Source of the DNA: a bacterium
Lineage (GTDB): Bacteria; Elusimicrobiota; Elusimicrobia; Elusimicrobiales; UBA9959
DNA: 42,693 bases
Direction: 5' to 3'
Assembly: GCA_021811185.1 (NCBI GenBank)
Contig: JAJZPL010000005.1
Location: 1-42,693, forward strand
In this document: positions 1 to 8,563 of the stretch, piece by piece
Layout of the letters: each line of letters opens with the position of its first letter
How positions within the stretch are numbered: the first letter of the stretch is position 1
The notes under the pieces: model-generated
Database searches by the model: none
What the model was told of the DNA's origin: nothing
What the model saw: the letters and a program-made list of their open reading frames with translations, nothing else
Made by a program: the position numbers and the translations under genes

Positions 1-45
1 GCCCAGGCCGCCGGGTACCTGCAGCAGCTCAAAAGGCAGCAGTAA
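1..45 (+). CDS. C-terminal end of an unidentified protein (partial)
   Basis: Frame 1 is open from the window edge and ends at a TAA stop at 43-45, giving 14 residues (AQAAGYLQQLKRQQ). It runs into a T-run and then the strong hairpin at 61-97, which fits the 3' end of a plus-strand gene converging on the minus-strand operon. There is too little sequence to identify a family. Confidence 0.45.
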   Translation, partial: AQAAGYLQQLKRQQ

Positions 46-60
46 GTTTTTTTAGGCATG

Positions 61-97
61 AAAAGAAAAGGCCCGGCGGATCCGGGCCTTTTCTTTT
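61..97. terminator. Bidirectional intrinsic terminator
   Basis: A perfect 16-bp inverted repeat (61-76 with 82-97) has a 5-base loop. The stem core is GGCCCGG/CCGGGCC, flanked by A-rich and T-rich arms, so each strand yields a GC hairpin followed by a U-rich tract. It lies between the end of the plus-strand gene at 45 and the end of the minus-strand operon at 114, and should stop transcription from both sides. Confidence 0.9.
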
Positions 98-113
98 GCG
101 CCGGGGAAAACTT

Positions 114-1025
114 TTACTTGGGCAGGTAATTGTAGCGGAACTGGAACATGCCGAGCAGGTCCCAGCCGCCTTTGAAGGCGAGGTACGACATTTCGAAATT
201 CAGCTTTAGCAGCGTGCCGAGGTGCAGGTTTATCAGCTTGGGGCTCATCGGCGCGCCCTGCGGCAGCATGAATTCCACGCCTATGGGCGAGTCTTTTTTC
301 GGCAGCCACATGAACCCGCCGAACAGCATGCCGGAAGGAATGGTGGCGTTGGGGTGCCCGTTAAGGCTCAGCGCCTCCTTGGAAAGGAATTCTGAAAAAC
401 TGTAGATCACCTTGGGCATGTCGCCGTCGGAGTAGCCGGCGTTAAGCAGGAACTTGGGGTGCAGCCGCTTGGTCAGCACCACGTAGGCGTTGGCGAAGGT
501 GTCGGTATTCTTGGAGGTCACCTTTACGGTGGCCGTGGGCTGGTTGAGAGTGGGCTGGGGCGAGTCGCGGAACTTCAGGATGCCCTGCACGCCGGCGGAC
601 ATCGCCGGCCGCCAGGCGCCTTCGGTCTGCACCTGCATCTTGGAGTCGGCCGAAAGCAGCCAGACGCCCAGGCGGTCCAGGTAGTTCTTCTTTTCCGTGG
701 TCCAGCTGTAAGTATTCTTGCCGTAGAGCCGGCCGATGTAATAGGCCGCGTTGAAGTCCAGGCCCAGGCCGATGGCGTTCCTGCCGCGCCCGCGGTAGGC
801 GGTGGGCATCAGCACGATGCCGCTCAGCGGGACTTTCCCCTCCTCGTAGGCGGCGGGCTTCGAGGGCCCGGCTTTTTCGGGCCGGGGGGCGTAGTAGGCG
901 GCGGTGGAAAGCGAAAGGCCGGAAGAGGCCGCTGCGGTGCTTACGTCGGGGATCACCTGGATCATCTGCGCCGGAAGCGGGGCGGCTAACAGAAGAAGGG
1001 CGCAGGCGCGGAAGATTGATTTCAT
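114..1025 (-). CDS. Probable outer-membrane beta-barrel protein, unknown function
   Basis: The 303-residue protein has a clear N-terminal signal peptide (MKSIFRACALLLLAAPLPAQ) with a likely cleavage after PAQ. The mature part has alternating polar/hydrophobic stretches rich in Tyr, Phe and Gly, and the last segments (LNFEMSYLAFKGGWDLLGMF, then FRYNYLPK) look like amphipathic beta strands. I recognise no family. Its start overlaps the pgpA stop by 4 bases, so it is the last gene of the accB-ftsK-lolA-pgsA-pgpA unit and is followed by the terminator at 61-97. Export, and probably an outer-membrane location, is inference from the signal peptide and strand pattern; it could instead be a periplasmic beta-rich protein. 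Confidence 0.75.
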   Translation of the reverse strand: MKSIFRACALLLLAAPLPAQMIQVIPDVSTAAASSGLSLSTAAYYAPRPEKAGPSKPAAYEEGKVPLSGIVLMPTAYRGRGRNAIGLGLDFNAAYYIGRLYGKNTYSWTTEKKNYLDRLGVWLLSADSKMQVQTEGAWRPAMSAGVQGILKFRDSPQPTLNQPTATVKVTSKNTDTFANAYVVLTKRLHPKFLLNAGYSDGDMPKVIYSFSEFLSKEALSLNGHPNATIPSGMLFGGFMWLPKKDSPIGVEFMLPQGAPMSPKLINLHLGTLLKLNFEMSYLAFKGGWDLLGMFQFRYNYLPK

Positions 1026-1507
1026 ATAAATAGTTTTACCGCCAGCCTGGCCAGGAGGTTCGCTTCCGCCCCGGCCAGCACGTCATCAATAATTATACCA
1101 AAACCGCCCTTGCAGGCGGTTTCCAGTTTCTTGATGGGCCAGGGTTTCAGTGTGTCGAGGGCGCGGAAGATCACGAAAGCGGCGATAAGGTTGGCCGGCG
1201 TGCGCTCCATGAAGAGGATCGCCGTCCAGTAGCCTATTATTTCGTCGATCACGATGCGCGGGTCGTCGTGCGTGCCGTAGCCGGCGGAGGCCAGCGAGGC
1301 TATCCAGATAGAAAAGGGCAGGAAGGCCAGGCAGAAGGCGGCGAAGACCGCGGGGTCCCGCGGCAGTAAAGGGACCAGCGCCGCGGCCAGCAGCGTGCCG
1401 GCGAACCCGGAACCCGTGAATTTTTTGAAGCCCGTGAGTTTGGCGGGGAGATAGCTGATAAAGCCCCCGCTGGCCAGGAACCGTACCGTGAGATCTTTAG
1501 CGGACAT
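1022..1507 (-). CDS. pgpA: Phosphatidylglycerophosphatase A
   Basis: Dephosphorylates phosphatidylglycerol-phosphate to phosphatidylglycerol at the inner membrane, the step after PgsA. The 161-residue protein shows both PgpA signatures: HDDPRIVIDEIIGYW near residue 83, and FRALDTLKPWPIKKLE followed by GGFGIIIDDVLAG near the C-terminus, with the acidic residues that bind Mg2+. Hydrophobic helices lie between them. It starts just after the pgsA stop (6 bases apart) and overlaps the next gene by 4 bases, so the two consecutive phosphatidylglycerol steps are encoded together. Length is usual for the family. Confidence 0.93.
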   Translation of the reverse strand: MSAKDLTVRFLASGGFISYLPAKLTGFKKFTGSGFAGTLLAAALVPLLPRDPAVFAAFCLAFLPFSIWIASLASAGYGTHDDPRIVIDEIIGYWTAILFMERTPANLIAAFVIFRALDTLKPWPIKKLETACKGGFGIIIDDVLAGAEANLLARLAVKLFI

Positions 1508-1513
1508 GAGCGC

Positions 1514-2122
1514 TTAATGCCCCCGCTCGCTCCACGACCTGCGCAGGAGCCCGCGGTGGTTGTAAAGGTAGGCCGCGCCGCTGGCGAGCGTGAAGAAGGC
1601 CGTGGTCACGGTGAGCCACCAGGTGACGGGCTGGGCGAGTTTTTCCGCCCCGAAGAGGAAAACGGGCAGCGGCTCTTGCTTCTGCCAGTAATGGAGGATC
1701 ACCAGCACCATGATGATGAAAGCGGAGGTCATCTGGATGGCGGTCTTGATCTTGCCGGTCTGTTCGGCCTTCATCACTTCGCCGTGCAGCGCGGCCAGCA
1801 CGCGCAGGGTCGAGATGGTCAACTCGCGGAGCATGATGAGGAACACGGCCCAGAGCGGCACCGCCAGCTCCCTGATGGAGGCGAAAGCCAGGAAGACGGC
1901 CATCACGAGGATCTTGTCTGCGAACGGGTCGGCTATCGCGCCGAAAGGCGTGGTGGTCATGGTGCGCCGCGCTACCACGCCGTCGACGTAGTCGGAGATG
2001 CTCGCTATCGTCAACAGGACCAGCGCCGCTACTTCGGCCCAGAGCGTCTTGGAGATTATGCACGCGAAGATCGCCAGGCTGAGCACTACGCGGCTCATCG
2101 TGATTCTGTTGGCTAGGGTCAT
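1514..2122 (-). CDS. pgsA: CDP-diacylglycerol--glycerol-3-phosphate 3-phosphatidyltransferase
   Basis: Makes phosphatidylglycerol-phosphate from CDP-diacylglycerol and glycerol-3-phosphate. The 202-residue multi-pass membrane protein contains the full CDP-alcohol phosphotransferase signature D-x2-D-G-x2-A-R-x8-G-x3-D-x3-D (DYVDGVVAR, then GAIADPFAD). It begins with the typical LANRITMSRV segment, the usual start of PgsA proteins. Its ATG directly abuts the lolA stop (2123-2125), and pgpA follows 6 bases after its end, so the three are almost certainly co-translated. PgsA rather than phosphatidylserine synthase is supported by the adjacent pgpA. Confidence 0.94.
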   Translation of the reverse strand: MTLANRITMSRVVLSLAIFACIISKTLWAEVAALVLLTIASISDYVDGVVARRTMTTTPFGAIADPFADKILVMAVFLAFASIRELAVPLWAVFLIMLRELTISTLRVLAALHGEVMKAEQTGKIKTAIQMTSAFIIMVLVILHYWQKQEPLPVFLFGAEKLAQPVTWWLTVTTAFFTLASGAAYLYNHRGLLRRSWSERGH

Positions 2123-2878
2123 TTAGTTCTTGAATTCCAGCACTTCCACGCCCTTGGGCGGGGAGAACTTGAATATTTCCTTGTCTACGGCGGCGTTCTT
2201 TTCCACGTTGGTGAGGTGCGTCTTTATCAGCGTGTCTCCCACGGAAAGCTCGGCGTCCGTGGGGAAGTAATCGGTGGCGGAGAGCGTGAGTGTCAGCGCG
2301 TATGCTTCCCCGGAGCGGGGCGTAAAGGTCAGCTTAAGGGGCGCCCCGTCCTTCCCCCCCTCGGCGCGGATGTGGTTCCTGGCGCCCAGGGCGGAGTAAT
2401 TCCCGAAGTCGAGGATGCCGGAGAAGTTCTGGTCCTGCGTCTTGCGCCAGGCTTCCCAAGAGGTGCGCACGGCCTGCTTGTCCTCCGGCTTGTAGATCCA
2501 GATGTCGGTCTTGTCCGTCACCACTACCTGCCGGGCGGGCTTCACGTGCTCGATGCGCAGGAAGTTGGGCTTGACGTAGCGGAGCGTGCCCTCGATGGAC
2601 TGTTTGAGCCCGGCCTCGCGGAAGTTCACTTCCTGCGTGAAGTCGGCCTTCAGCGTTTCCAGGGAGGCGTCCCAGGCTTTAAGCCCGGCCATGAGCTCGG
2701 CGGAACGGTCCGCCTCTTTGGCCGGCGCGGGCTGGGCGGCTACGGTCTTCGTCGAGACGACTATCGCCGCCGCTTTCTTCTGCGTCTTGGGGGCCGCTTT
2801 CCTGGCGGCGGGTTTCTGCTGCGCCGAAGCGCCGAGGGCAAAAGCAAGGAGCAATACCGCGGTCAATACTTTATTCAT
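2123..2878 (-). CDS. lolA: Outer-membrane lipoprotein carrier protein LolA
   Basis: Periplasmic chaperone that carries lipoproteins from the LolCDE exporter to the outer membrane. The 251-residue protein has a signal peptide (ALGASAQ cleavage region), then an Ala/Lys/Pro-rich linker up to about residue 55 that most LolA proteins lack. The LolA domain follows: LKADFTQEVNF, GTLRYVKPNFLRIEH, DIWIYKPEDKQAV and a C-terminal strand ending GVEVLEFKN. Its start lies inside the 3' end of ftsK (8-base overlap), an arrangement seen in several diderm phyla. LolB was not seen in the window. Confidence 0.88.
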   Translation of the reverse strand: MNKVLTAVLLLAFALGASAQQKPAARKAAPKTQKKAAAIVVSTKTVAAQPAPAKEADRSAELMAGLKAWDASLETLKADFTQEVNFREAGLKQSIEGTLRYVKPNFLRIEHVKPARQVVVTDKTDIWIYKPEDKQAVRTSWEAWRKTQDQNFSGILDFGNYSALGARNHIRAEGGKDGAPLKLTFTPRSGEAYALTLTLSATDYFPTDAELSVGDTLIKTHLTNVEKNAAVDKEIFKFSPPKGVEVLEFKN

Positions 2879-5195
2879 TTCGTGTGAACTCCTCTCCGGC
2901 CGGTTCCTTTTCTTCCAGCGGCTGTATCACCGCGGCCGCCGCCTGGGACTTAAGATGGGATTCCATCTTGTCGAAGTAGATCTCCCAGCGGTTGGAACCT
3001 TCCGGCTTATGTATGAACCCGTTCATCTCAAGTATGCTCAGAATGTTGGTGGCCCTGGCCGAGGAGCCGAAGTGGGCCTTCAGCAGGTCCTGCGAGACGC
3101 GGCGGCGCTCCAGCACCAGCTTGAGCGCGGCTACCATCTCCTCGGAGGAACTGCCTTTGCCGGAGCCCTGCGTTTCTTCGTCCTCGCTGAGCGGCAGGTA
3201 GTTGGGGCGCGCCTGGGCCTTGGTGAAGTCCGCCACCCGGCGGATCTCGTCCTCGGTCACGTAGGCGCCCTGGATACGCGAGGGCTTCTGCGCGTCGATG
3301 GCGAGGTACAGCAGGTCGCCTTTGCCGATCAACGCCTCGGCGCCGGGGCAGTCCAGGATCACGCGGGAATCGGTCTTGGAGGTGACCTGCAGCGCCACGC
3401 GCGAAGGCAGATTGGCCTTGATCACGCCGGTGATCACGTCCACCGACGGGCGCTGCGTGGCCAGCACCAGGTGGATGCCCACCGCGCGGGCCATCTGGGC
3501 CAGGCGCTGGATGGCGTCTTCCACCACGTTCTTCTGCTGCAGCATCAGGTCGGCCAGCTCGTCGATGACCACGATGATGTAATATTCCTGCGGCTCGTTG
3601 TTCTCGAGCGCCCACTTGTTGTAGGAAGCTATGTTCTTGACCCGCGCCTTCTCGAACTTCTTGTAGCGCTTCTCCATCACGCGCGTCAGCGCCACCAGCG
3701 ACTTGGAGGCGTCCTTCGGGTCCGTGATCACGGACACGCGGTCCGGGGTTTCTTTGGGGTCGTAAAGGTAGGGAATGTCCTCGTAGAAGGTGAGTTCCAG
3801 GCGCTTGGGGTCTATGAAGAGGAACTTCACCTCGTCGGGCTTGTTCCTGAAAATGATCGAGAGGATCAGCGACTGCATGAACACGCTCTTGCCGCTGGCG
3901 GTGGCGCCGGCCACGAGCAGGTGCGGCATGGTTTCAAGGTTCGCCACGGCCACGGCGCCCTCGGCGTAGCGGCCCAGCGCCACCAGCAGCGGCGCGCGGC
4001 CCTCGTTAAAGACGGAATTCTCCAGCAGCTCGCGCAGGCAGACCTTGGCGCGCCGGTTGTTGGGGATCTCGAAGCCGATGGCGGACTTGCCGGGGATAGG
4101 CGCTATCACGCGGATGGCGCCGGCGGATTTCATGGCCAGGGCCACGTCGTTGGAAAGCGACACGATGGAACTGATCTTAACGCCGGGGGCCGGGGTTACC
4201 TCGTAGCGGGTGATGACGGGGCCGGGGTAAACGCCGGAGATCCGGACGTCGATCTTGAAGCTCTTGAAGGTGGTCTCCAGCTGCAGGCCGGCGCTGGCTA
4301 TCTCGTCCTCGCCGGGGCCGATGTCTCCCTGCTGCGAAGGCTTGTCCAGCAGGTCCGTGCCGGGCAGTTTGAAATTCTTGAAATACGGGTCGGCCAGTTT
4401 TTCTTTGCTTCCCGCCGCAGGCGCTCCTTCGGCGGCGGGCCTGGGGGCCTTGGCGGGAGCGGCATCCGGCTGGGCGCGCACAATGACGGGGGCGGGAACA
4501 GGGGCGGGCGCGGGTTTTTCCGGGGCCTTCTCCTCCTGCCGTCTTACGACCGGCGGGGGCTCCACTATGGGCGCGGCGTCGTAGACCGGGCCTTCGGCTT
4601 TCTCTTTTTCGGAAATTATCTTGAGTTTGGCGCTAAGTTCCCTGCGGGCCGCGGCCCAGTGCCGGTAATCCTCCATGGCGGCGGAGGAGACGGTTTTGAG
4701 CACCTTGCGCCAGGAGATCTTGAACAGCAGCTGGATGCCGGCGAAGAGCAGCACGGCGGAGAAGAGCCCGGCCCCGGCGGCGCCGAACATCTTGTACAGC
4801 ACTTCGTAAAGAAAGTTGCCCAGCCAGCCGCCGGCGGTCTGCCAGGGGCCGAAATGGCTGCTGAAAAGTTCTATGATGGCGGAAACGGAGCCCAGCAGCA
4901 GGAGGATGCCCGAAGTGAGGGTTATCGCGCCCTTGTGCGGCTTATTGAGGTTCGTGAGGATGGCCACCAGGCCGTAGAGGAAGATAACGGGAAAGATATA
5001 GGCGGTGTTGCCGAGGAAGCCCAGGAAGGCGTCGTGTACCGTGTCGCCCACTATGCCGCGCGGGCCGGAAGTGAAAAGGACCCAGAGCAGCCAGAGGTTT
5101 AGGGCGAAAGCCCCCGCCCAGTAGAGAACGTAGGAGAGGGCGGAAGTCTTTTTCTTCCCCTGTGCGGAAGCCCGGTTTTTTGCGAAGTCGCGCAT
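2871..5195 (-). CDS. ftsK: DNA translocase FtsK/SpoIIIE
   Basis: Septal DNA pump that clears and aligns chromosome termini during division. The 774-residue protein has four N-terminal hydrophobic segments within about residues 20-165, a Pro/Ala-rich linker (about 210-285), then the alpha and beta motor domains. Walker A is GATASGKS near residue 430 and Walker B IIVVIDELADLM near 540; LATQRPSVDVITG follows. The C-terminal winged-helix gamma domain (about 700-760, LDLLKAHFG-like helix, EMNGFIHKPEG) would read KOPS-type sequences. The linker is short relative to E. coli FtsK and similar to SpoIIIE. A 77-base gap separates it from the upstream winged-helix gene; lolA overlaps its end by 8 bases. 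Confidence 0.95.
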   Translation of the reverse strand: MRDFAKNRASAQGKKKTSALSYVLYWAGAFALNLWLLWVLFTSGPRGIVGDTVHDAFLGFLGNTAYIFPVIFLYGLVAILTNLNKPHKGAITLTSGILLLLGSVSAIIELFSSHFGPWQTAGGWLGNFLYEVLYKMFGAAGAGLFSAVLLFAGIQLLFKISWRKVLKTVSSAAMEDYRHWAAARRELSAKLKIISEKEKAEGPVYDAAPIVEPPPVVRRQEEKAPEKPAPAPVPAPVIVRAQPDAAPAKAPRPAAEGAPAAGSKEKLADPYFKNFKLPGTDLLDKPSQQGDIGPGEDEIASAGLQLETTFKSFKIDVRISGVYPGPVITRYEVTPAPGVKISSIVSLSNDVALAMKSAGAIRVIAPIPGKSAIGFEIPNNRRAKVCLRELLENSVFNEGRAPLLVALGRYAEGAVAVANLETMPHLLVAGATASGKSVFMQSLILSIIFRNKPDEVKFLFIDPKRLELTFYEDIPYLYDPKETPDRVSVITDPKDASKSLVALTRVMEKRYKKFEKARVKNIASYNKWALENNEPQEYYIIVVIDELADLMLQQKNVVEDAIQRLAQMARAVGIHLVLATQRPSVDVITGVIKANLPSRVALQVTSKTDSRVILDCPGAEALIGKGDLLYLAIDAQKPSRIQGAYVTEDEIRRVADFTKAQARPNYLPLSEDEETQGSGKGSSSEEMVAALKLVLERRRVSQDLLKAHFGSSARATNILSILEMNGFIHKPEGSNRWEIYFDKMESHLKSQAAAAVIQPLEEKEPAGEEFTRNE

Positions 5196-5272
5196 GGTTT
5201 AGTAAGGTTCGCGGGCGGGTCGGGTGAGGCCCGCGGCAATAAGATAATATCCGGCGGGGTTTCCCCCGACGT

Positions 5273-5506
5273 CTAACCCTCCGTCTTTTCGGTGAGCACC
5301 ACCCGGAAGTTAAGTTCTTTCGGGTAGAGCGCCACTTTGCCCTGGGCCGCCAGCCAGCCGAGGGCCAGATAAAGGGAGGAACTGGAAAGATGAAGCTTGA
5401 GCTTAAGGTCCCAGGAGGAGGCGTCGCCGCCGGAAGCCTTGAGCGTCTCAAGGAGGTTCCCGGCGGTCTGCGTCAGCGTATCGGTGAACTTGGCGGCGTC
5501 CTGCAT
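5273..5506 (-). CDS. Small winged helix-turn-helix protein (DUF2582-like)
   Basis: A 77-residue protein that is essentially one winged-helix domain: two helices (NLLETLKASGG, SSWDLKLKLHL), then SSSSLYLALGWLAAQGKVAL and a short strand pair. The ALGWLAxxGK segment is the hallmark of the DUF2582 winged-helix family. The start ATG overlaps the accB stop by one base (TAATG), implying translational coupling with accB. The role is unknown; it could be a DNA-binding regulator or a protein-interaction module, and nothing in the sequence decides this. Confidence 0.72.
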   Translation of the reverse strand: MQDAAKFTDTLTQTAGNLLETLKASGGDASSWDLKLKLHLSSSSLYLALGWLAAQGKVALYPKELNFRVVLTEKTEG

Positions 5507-5976
5507 TATTTTTTCACCAGGAACAGGTCGGCGTTAGGCTCCACGGGCTTGCCGTTCTCGTGCACCACTTTCTCGAGCACGCAGTTGAATTCGGCTTTGA
5601 TCTCGTTGAAAACCTTCATGGCCTCGATCACGCAGATGACCTGGCCTTCCTTTATGGCGTCGCCTTCCCTTACATAGGGCGGGCTGGAAGGGCTGGGCGC
5701 GCGGTAGAAGATCCCGGACATCGGGGCTTTTATGGTTTCCCCCCCGTGCTGTTCGGGCTGCGGTTTGGCGGAGGGAGCGGGTTTCCCGGCCTGCACGCTG
5801 GCGGACGGGGCGAAAACGGGGATCTGGTGGATGGCGTTGTTGTGTTTGCGCACCAGCTTAATATAAGTATTATCCTTAGAGAACTCGATGACCTCCAGTT
5901 TATTGGAGTTCATGAACTGGTAGAACTTCTGAACCTGGTCGTAAGCTGTTTCCTGGGGTTTGGCAGTTTTTTTCAT
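5506..5976 (-). CDS. accB: Biotin carboxyl carrier protein of acetyl-CoA carboxylase
   Basis: Carries biotin between the biotin carboxylase and carboxyltransferase of acetyl-CoA carboxylase, the first step of fatty-acid synthesis. The 156-residue length equals the classical AccB. The N-terminal segment (FYQFMNSNKLEVIEFSKDN) and the Ala/Pro-rich linker precede a biotinyl domain beginning IKAPMSGIFYRAPSP. The biotin-accepting lysine is K121 in EAMKVFNEI; Met at the position after Lys in the usual EAMKM is Val here. A GGAGG ribosome-binding site precedes the ATG. The usual partner accC is not adjacent: the next gene is the small winged-helix protein. Confidence 0.93.
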   Translation of the reverse strand: MKKTAKPQETAYDQVQKFYQFMNSNKLEVIEFSKDNTYIKLVRKHNNAIHQIPVFAPSASVQAGKPAPSAKPQPEQHGGETIKAPMSGIFYRAPSPSSPPYVREGDAIKEGQVICVIEAMKVFNEIKAEFNCVLEKVVHENGKPVEPNADLFLVKK

Positions 5977-6000
5977 CGTTGAGCCTCCAGTTATATATAT

Positions 6001-6031
6001 TCCGGCCCCCGCGCCCAGCGCGGGGGCCGGA
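6001..6031 (-). terminator. GC-rich hairpin between pnp and accB
   Basis: A perfect 13-bp stem (6002-6014 with 6018-6030; 14 bp with the flanking A-T pair) closes a 3-base loop directly after the pnp stop. On the minus strand it is followed by an A/T-alternating stretch rather than a U-run, so termination may be partial. It lies 15-20 bases upstream of the accB ribosome-binding site, and I see no clear promoter between. It may therefore act as an RNA-stabilising 3' end for pnp with read-through into accB. Confidence 0.6.
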
Positions 6032-6037
6032 TATCGT

Positions 6038-8164
6038 TTACTTCCTGTCGCCCTGCGGCTGCTGCATGAGAACGCGGCGGGAAAGTCTGAACTTCCCGTT
6101 GTTCTCTTCCAGGACCTTTACCTCGACTTCCTGGCCCATCTTGAGGACGTCGTCAACGCGGTTGATGCGTTTTACGTCGACTTCGGAGATGTGCAGGAGG
6201 CCTTCTTTGCCGGGGAGGATCTCCACGAAGGCGCCGAAGTCCACGATGGACACGACTTTGCCTTTGTAGACTTTGCCCACTTCCACTTCCGCGGTGAACA
6301 TTTCCACCATGGACTTGGCGGCTTCGAGGCTGGCCCTGTCGGCGCTGGAAACGAACACCGAACCATCGTCCTCGACCTCGATGTTGGCGCCGGTGCGCTC
6401 CTGGATGCCGCGGATGTTCTTGCCGCCGGGCCCGATGAAGGCGCCGATCTTGTCGCGGGGGATCATCAGCTTCACGATGCGGGGAGCGAACTCGGAGATG
6501 TCGGCTTTGGGCGCCGGCACGGCCTTTTCCATGATATCGAGGATGTGGAGGCGGCCGCGGGTGGCCTGCTCGATGGCTTCCTTCATGATGTTCATGGGGA
6601 TGCCGCTGGCGAGCTTAACGTCCATCTGCAGCGCGGTCACGCCTTTGCGCGTGCCGGTGATCTTGAAGTCCATGTCGCCGTAGTGGTCTTCCAGGCCGGC
6701 GATGTCGGACAGCACGGCGAACTTGGAGCCGTCGGTCACCAGGCCCATCGCTATGCCGGAGCAGGCGGCCTTCATCGGCACGCCGGCGTTGAACAGCGCG
6801 AGGGACCCGCCGCACACGGTGGCCATCGACGAGGAGCCGTTGGACTCCAGGATGTCGGACACGAGGCGGATGGTGTAAGGGAACGTTTCTTCCGGCGGCA
6901 GCAGCGGCAGCAGCGCGCGCTTGGCGAGGTGGCCGTGGCCGATTTCGCGGCGGCCGGGGCCCCTGTCGGGCTTCACTTCGCCCACGGAGTAGCTGGGGAA
7001 GTTGTAATGCAGCATGAAGCGGTCGAAGGTCTTGCCTTCAAGGGCGTCGAGCATCTGCTTGTCGTCCGAGGTGCCGAGCGTGGCCACCACGAGGGCCTGG
7101 GTCTGGCCGCGGGTGAACACGGCGGAGCCGTGGGTGCGGGGCAGGAAGCCCGGGTCGATGTTGATCTCGCGGACCTCGTCGGTCTTGCGGCCGTCGGTGC
7201 GGACCTTGGTGTCCAGCGTGATGCGGCGCCAGATGGTGTAGAGGACGTCCTCGAACACGGTCTTGGCCTGGTAGGAAGCCGTCGCGTCGGCGGCGTACTT
7301 CTCGACCATCGCGTTGTTGGCCTTGGTCCTGATCTCTTCCAGGGCCTTCTCCATGGCTTTCTTCTCGGGCTTGGAGGAGAGGATCCTCTCCACTTCGGCC
7401 TTCACCATGTTCTCCACGTCGGCCTTGAGTTCGGCCTTGATCTCGGGGGTGGCGATGGGGGTCTTGGCTTTGCCCACCTGCTCCTTCATCTTGATCTGGA
7501 GCTTGCAGAGCTTTTCAAGTTCGGGCTTGGCGGCTTCCATCGCGCCGATGAGGTCGGCGTTGGGGAGCTCGTGCGCCCCGCCTTCCACCATCAGGATGCC
7601 GTTCTGCGTGCCGCAGATGACCATTTCCATCTCGGAAACTTCGCGCTGCTCTGTCGTGGGGTTCATGACGAACTTGCCGTCGATCTTGCCGATGCGCACG
7701 GCGGAGACCGGGCCGTTCCACGGGATGTCGGAGATCATCAGGGCCGCGGAGGCCGAGTTGATGGACACCACGTCGGCGTCGTTGATGCCGTCGTAGGACA
7801 TGACCATGTTGACCACCTGCGTCTCGGTGTTGAAGTAATCCGGGAACAGCGGGCGCACGGCGCGGTCCGTAAGGCGGGAGGCGAGGATCTCTTTCTCGCG
7901 GGCTTTGCCCTCGCGCTTGAAGAAGCCGCCGGGGATCTTGCCGGCCGCATAGGTGCGCTCTTTGTAGTCGCAGCTGAGCGGCACGAACTGGGGCGGGGTG
8001 TCCTTGGGCTTGTTGGCCTGCACAGCGGTGGACAGCACCATGGTGTCCCCGATGCGGATGATCACGGCGCCGCCGGACTGCTTGGCGATGGCACCGGTCT
8101 CGAACGAAATGGTCTTATCCCCGACCTGTTCTTCCAGGCGGAGCGGTTTAGGATAGTTTGTCAT
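6038..8164 (-). CDS. pnp: Polyribonucleotide nucleotidyltransferase (PNPase)
   Basis: Phosphorolytic 3'-5' exoribonuclease of mRNA decay. The 708-residue protein has the full family layout: a first RNase PH domain (about 10-140), an all-helical linker, a second catalytic RNase PH domain (about 310-540, with [20 protein letters not shown]), a KH domain ([16 protein letters not shown], about 555) and an S1 domain ([19 protein letters not shown], about 630). The C-terminal tail is short (ends QQPQGDRK), with no long RNase E-binding extension. It starts 3 bases after the rpsO stop, preserving the widespread rpsO-pnp order. Autoregulation of the rpsO-pnp leader, known in E. coli, cannot be judged here. 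Confidence 0.97.
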   Translation of the reverse strand: MTNYPKPLRLEEQVGDKTISFETGAIAKQSGGAVIIRIGDTMVLSTAVQANKPKDTPPQFVPLSCDYKERTYAAGKIPGGFFKREGKAREKEILASRLTDRAVRPLFPDYFNTETQVVNMVMSYDGINDADVVSINSASAALMISDIPWNGPVSAVRIGKIDGKFVMNPTTEQREVSEMEMVICGTQNGILMVEGGAHELPNADLIGAMEAAKPELEKLCKLQIKMKEQVGKAKTPIATPEIKAELKADVENMVKAEVERILSSKPEKKAMEKALEEIRTKANNAMVEKYAADATASYQAKTVFEDVLYTIWRRITLDTKVRTDGRKTDEVREINIDPGFLPRTHGSAVFTRGQTQALVVATLGTSDDKQMLDALEGKTFDRFMLHYNFPSYSVGEVKPDRGPGRREIGHGHLAKRALLPLLPPEETFPYTIRLVSDILESNGSSSMATVCGGSLALFNAGVPMKAACSGIAMGLVTDGSKFAVLSDIAGLEDHYGDMDFKITGTRKGVTALQMDVKLASGIPMNIMKEAIEQATRGRLHILDIMEKAVPAPKADISEFAPRIVKLMIPRDKIGAFIGPGGKNIRGIQERTGANIEVEDDGSVFVSSADRASLEAAKSMVEMFTAEVEVGKVYKGKVVSIVDFGAFVEILPGKEGLLHISEVDVKRINRVDDVLKMGQEVEVKVLEENNGKFRLSRRVLMQQPQGDRK

Positions 8165-8167
8165 TTA

Positions 8168-8437
8168 TTATTTCCTTAAGCCTAAAGCTTTAATAACTTT
8201 CTTGTATTCTTCCCTGTTGTTGGCTTCCAGGTAGCTGAGCAGGCGCTTGCGCTGGGAGACCAGCTTGGTAAGGCCGAGCTTGGAGGCGTTGTCCTTGGGG
8301 CGGGAAAGGATGTGCTTGGAAAGGTACTGGATGCGCTCGGTGACGAGGGCAACCTGCACGGAAGTCGAGCCGGTGTCGTTGGGTTTAGCGGAGAATTTCT
8401 CCACGGTTTCTCTGATCTTGTTCTTGGTTAATGACAT
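8168..8437 (-). CDS. rpsO: 30S ribosomal protein S15
   Basis: Primary binder of the 16S rRNA central domain. The 89-residue length and sequence are typical: the DTGSTSVQVALVTERIQYLSKHI segment, the LVSQRKRLLSYL helix and the C-terminal KKVIKALGLRK. It is the first gene after the promoter at 8477-8506, with an untranslated leader of roughly 33 bases and a purine-rich AGAGAG ribosome-binding site. pnp follows after 3 bases. Confidence 0.97.
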   Translation of the reverse strand: MSLTKNKIRETVEKFSAKPNDTGSTSVQVALVTERIQYLSKHILSRPKDNASKLGLTKLVSQRKRLLSYLEANNREEYKKVIKALGLRK

Positions 8438-8476
8438 GTTTTTCTCTCTTTTGTAGTTAGGTTTTACCTTTTCACT

Positions 8477-8506
8477 ATTATATTAACTAGCCCCGCCTTA
8501 AGTCAA
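8477..8506 (-). promoter_or_regulatory. Sigma70-type promoter of rpsO-pnp
   Basis: Read on the minus strand, TTGACT (8506-8501) is separated by 18 bases from a perfect TATAAT (8482-8477). Transcription should begin near 8470, giving a leader of about 33 bases before the rpsO ATG at 8437. This is the best-matching promoter in the window. Confidence 0.85.
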
Positions 8507-8510
8507 TGAA

Positions 8511-8541
8511 AAGCCCCCCCTGGCGCGGAGCCGGGAGGGGC
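8511..8541 (-). terminator. Intrinsic terminator of the 8564-14673 unit
   Basis: On the minus strand a 12-bp stem (8541-8530 with 8524-8513; one C-A mismatch and one G-U pair) has a 5-base loop and is followed by TTTTC. It lies about 20 bases past the stop of the 170-residue membrane protein and just upstream of the rpsO promoter, insulating the two units. Confidence 0.75.
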
Positions 8542-8563
8542 CGGTGAAGGCGTAAAAAAGGCC

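Noticed and set aside
2586-5102. Open frame of 838 codons on the plus strand opposite ftsK/lolA
   Set aside because: Antisense shadow caused by high GC: its product is His/Gly/Arg-rich low complexity with no domain, while the opposite strand encodes an intact FtsK.
5196-5272. Terminator between the winged-helix gene and ftsK
   Set aside because: A short CGGGG/CCCCG hairpin (5255-5268) exists, but it has only 5 bp and no U-run, too weak to call.
5960-8179. Open frame of 739 codons on the plus strand opposite pnp
   Set aside because: Shadow frame of the same kind; PNPase on the other strand has all catalytic and RNA-binding domains.
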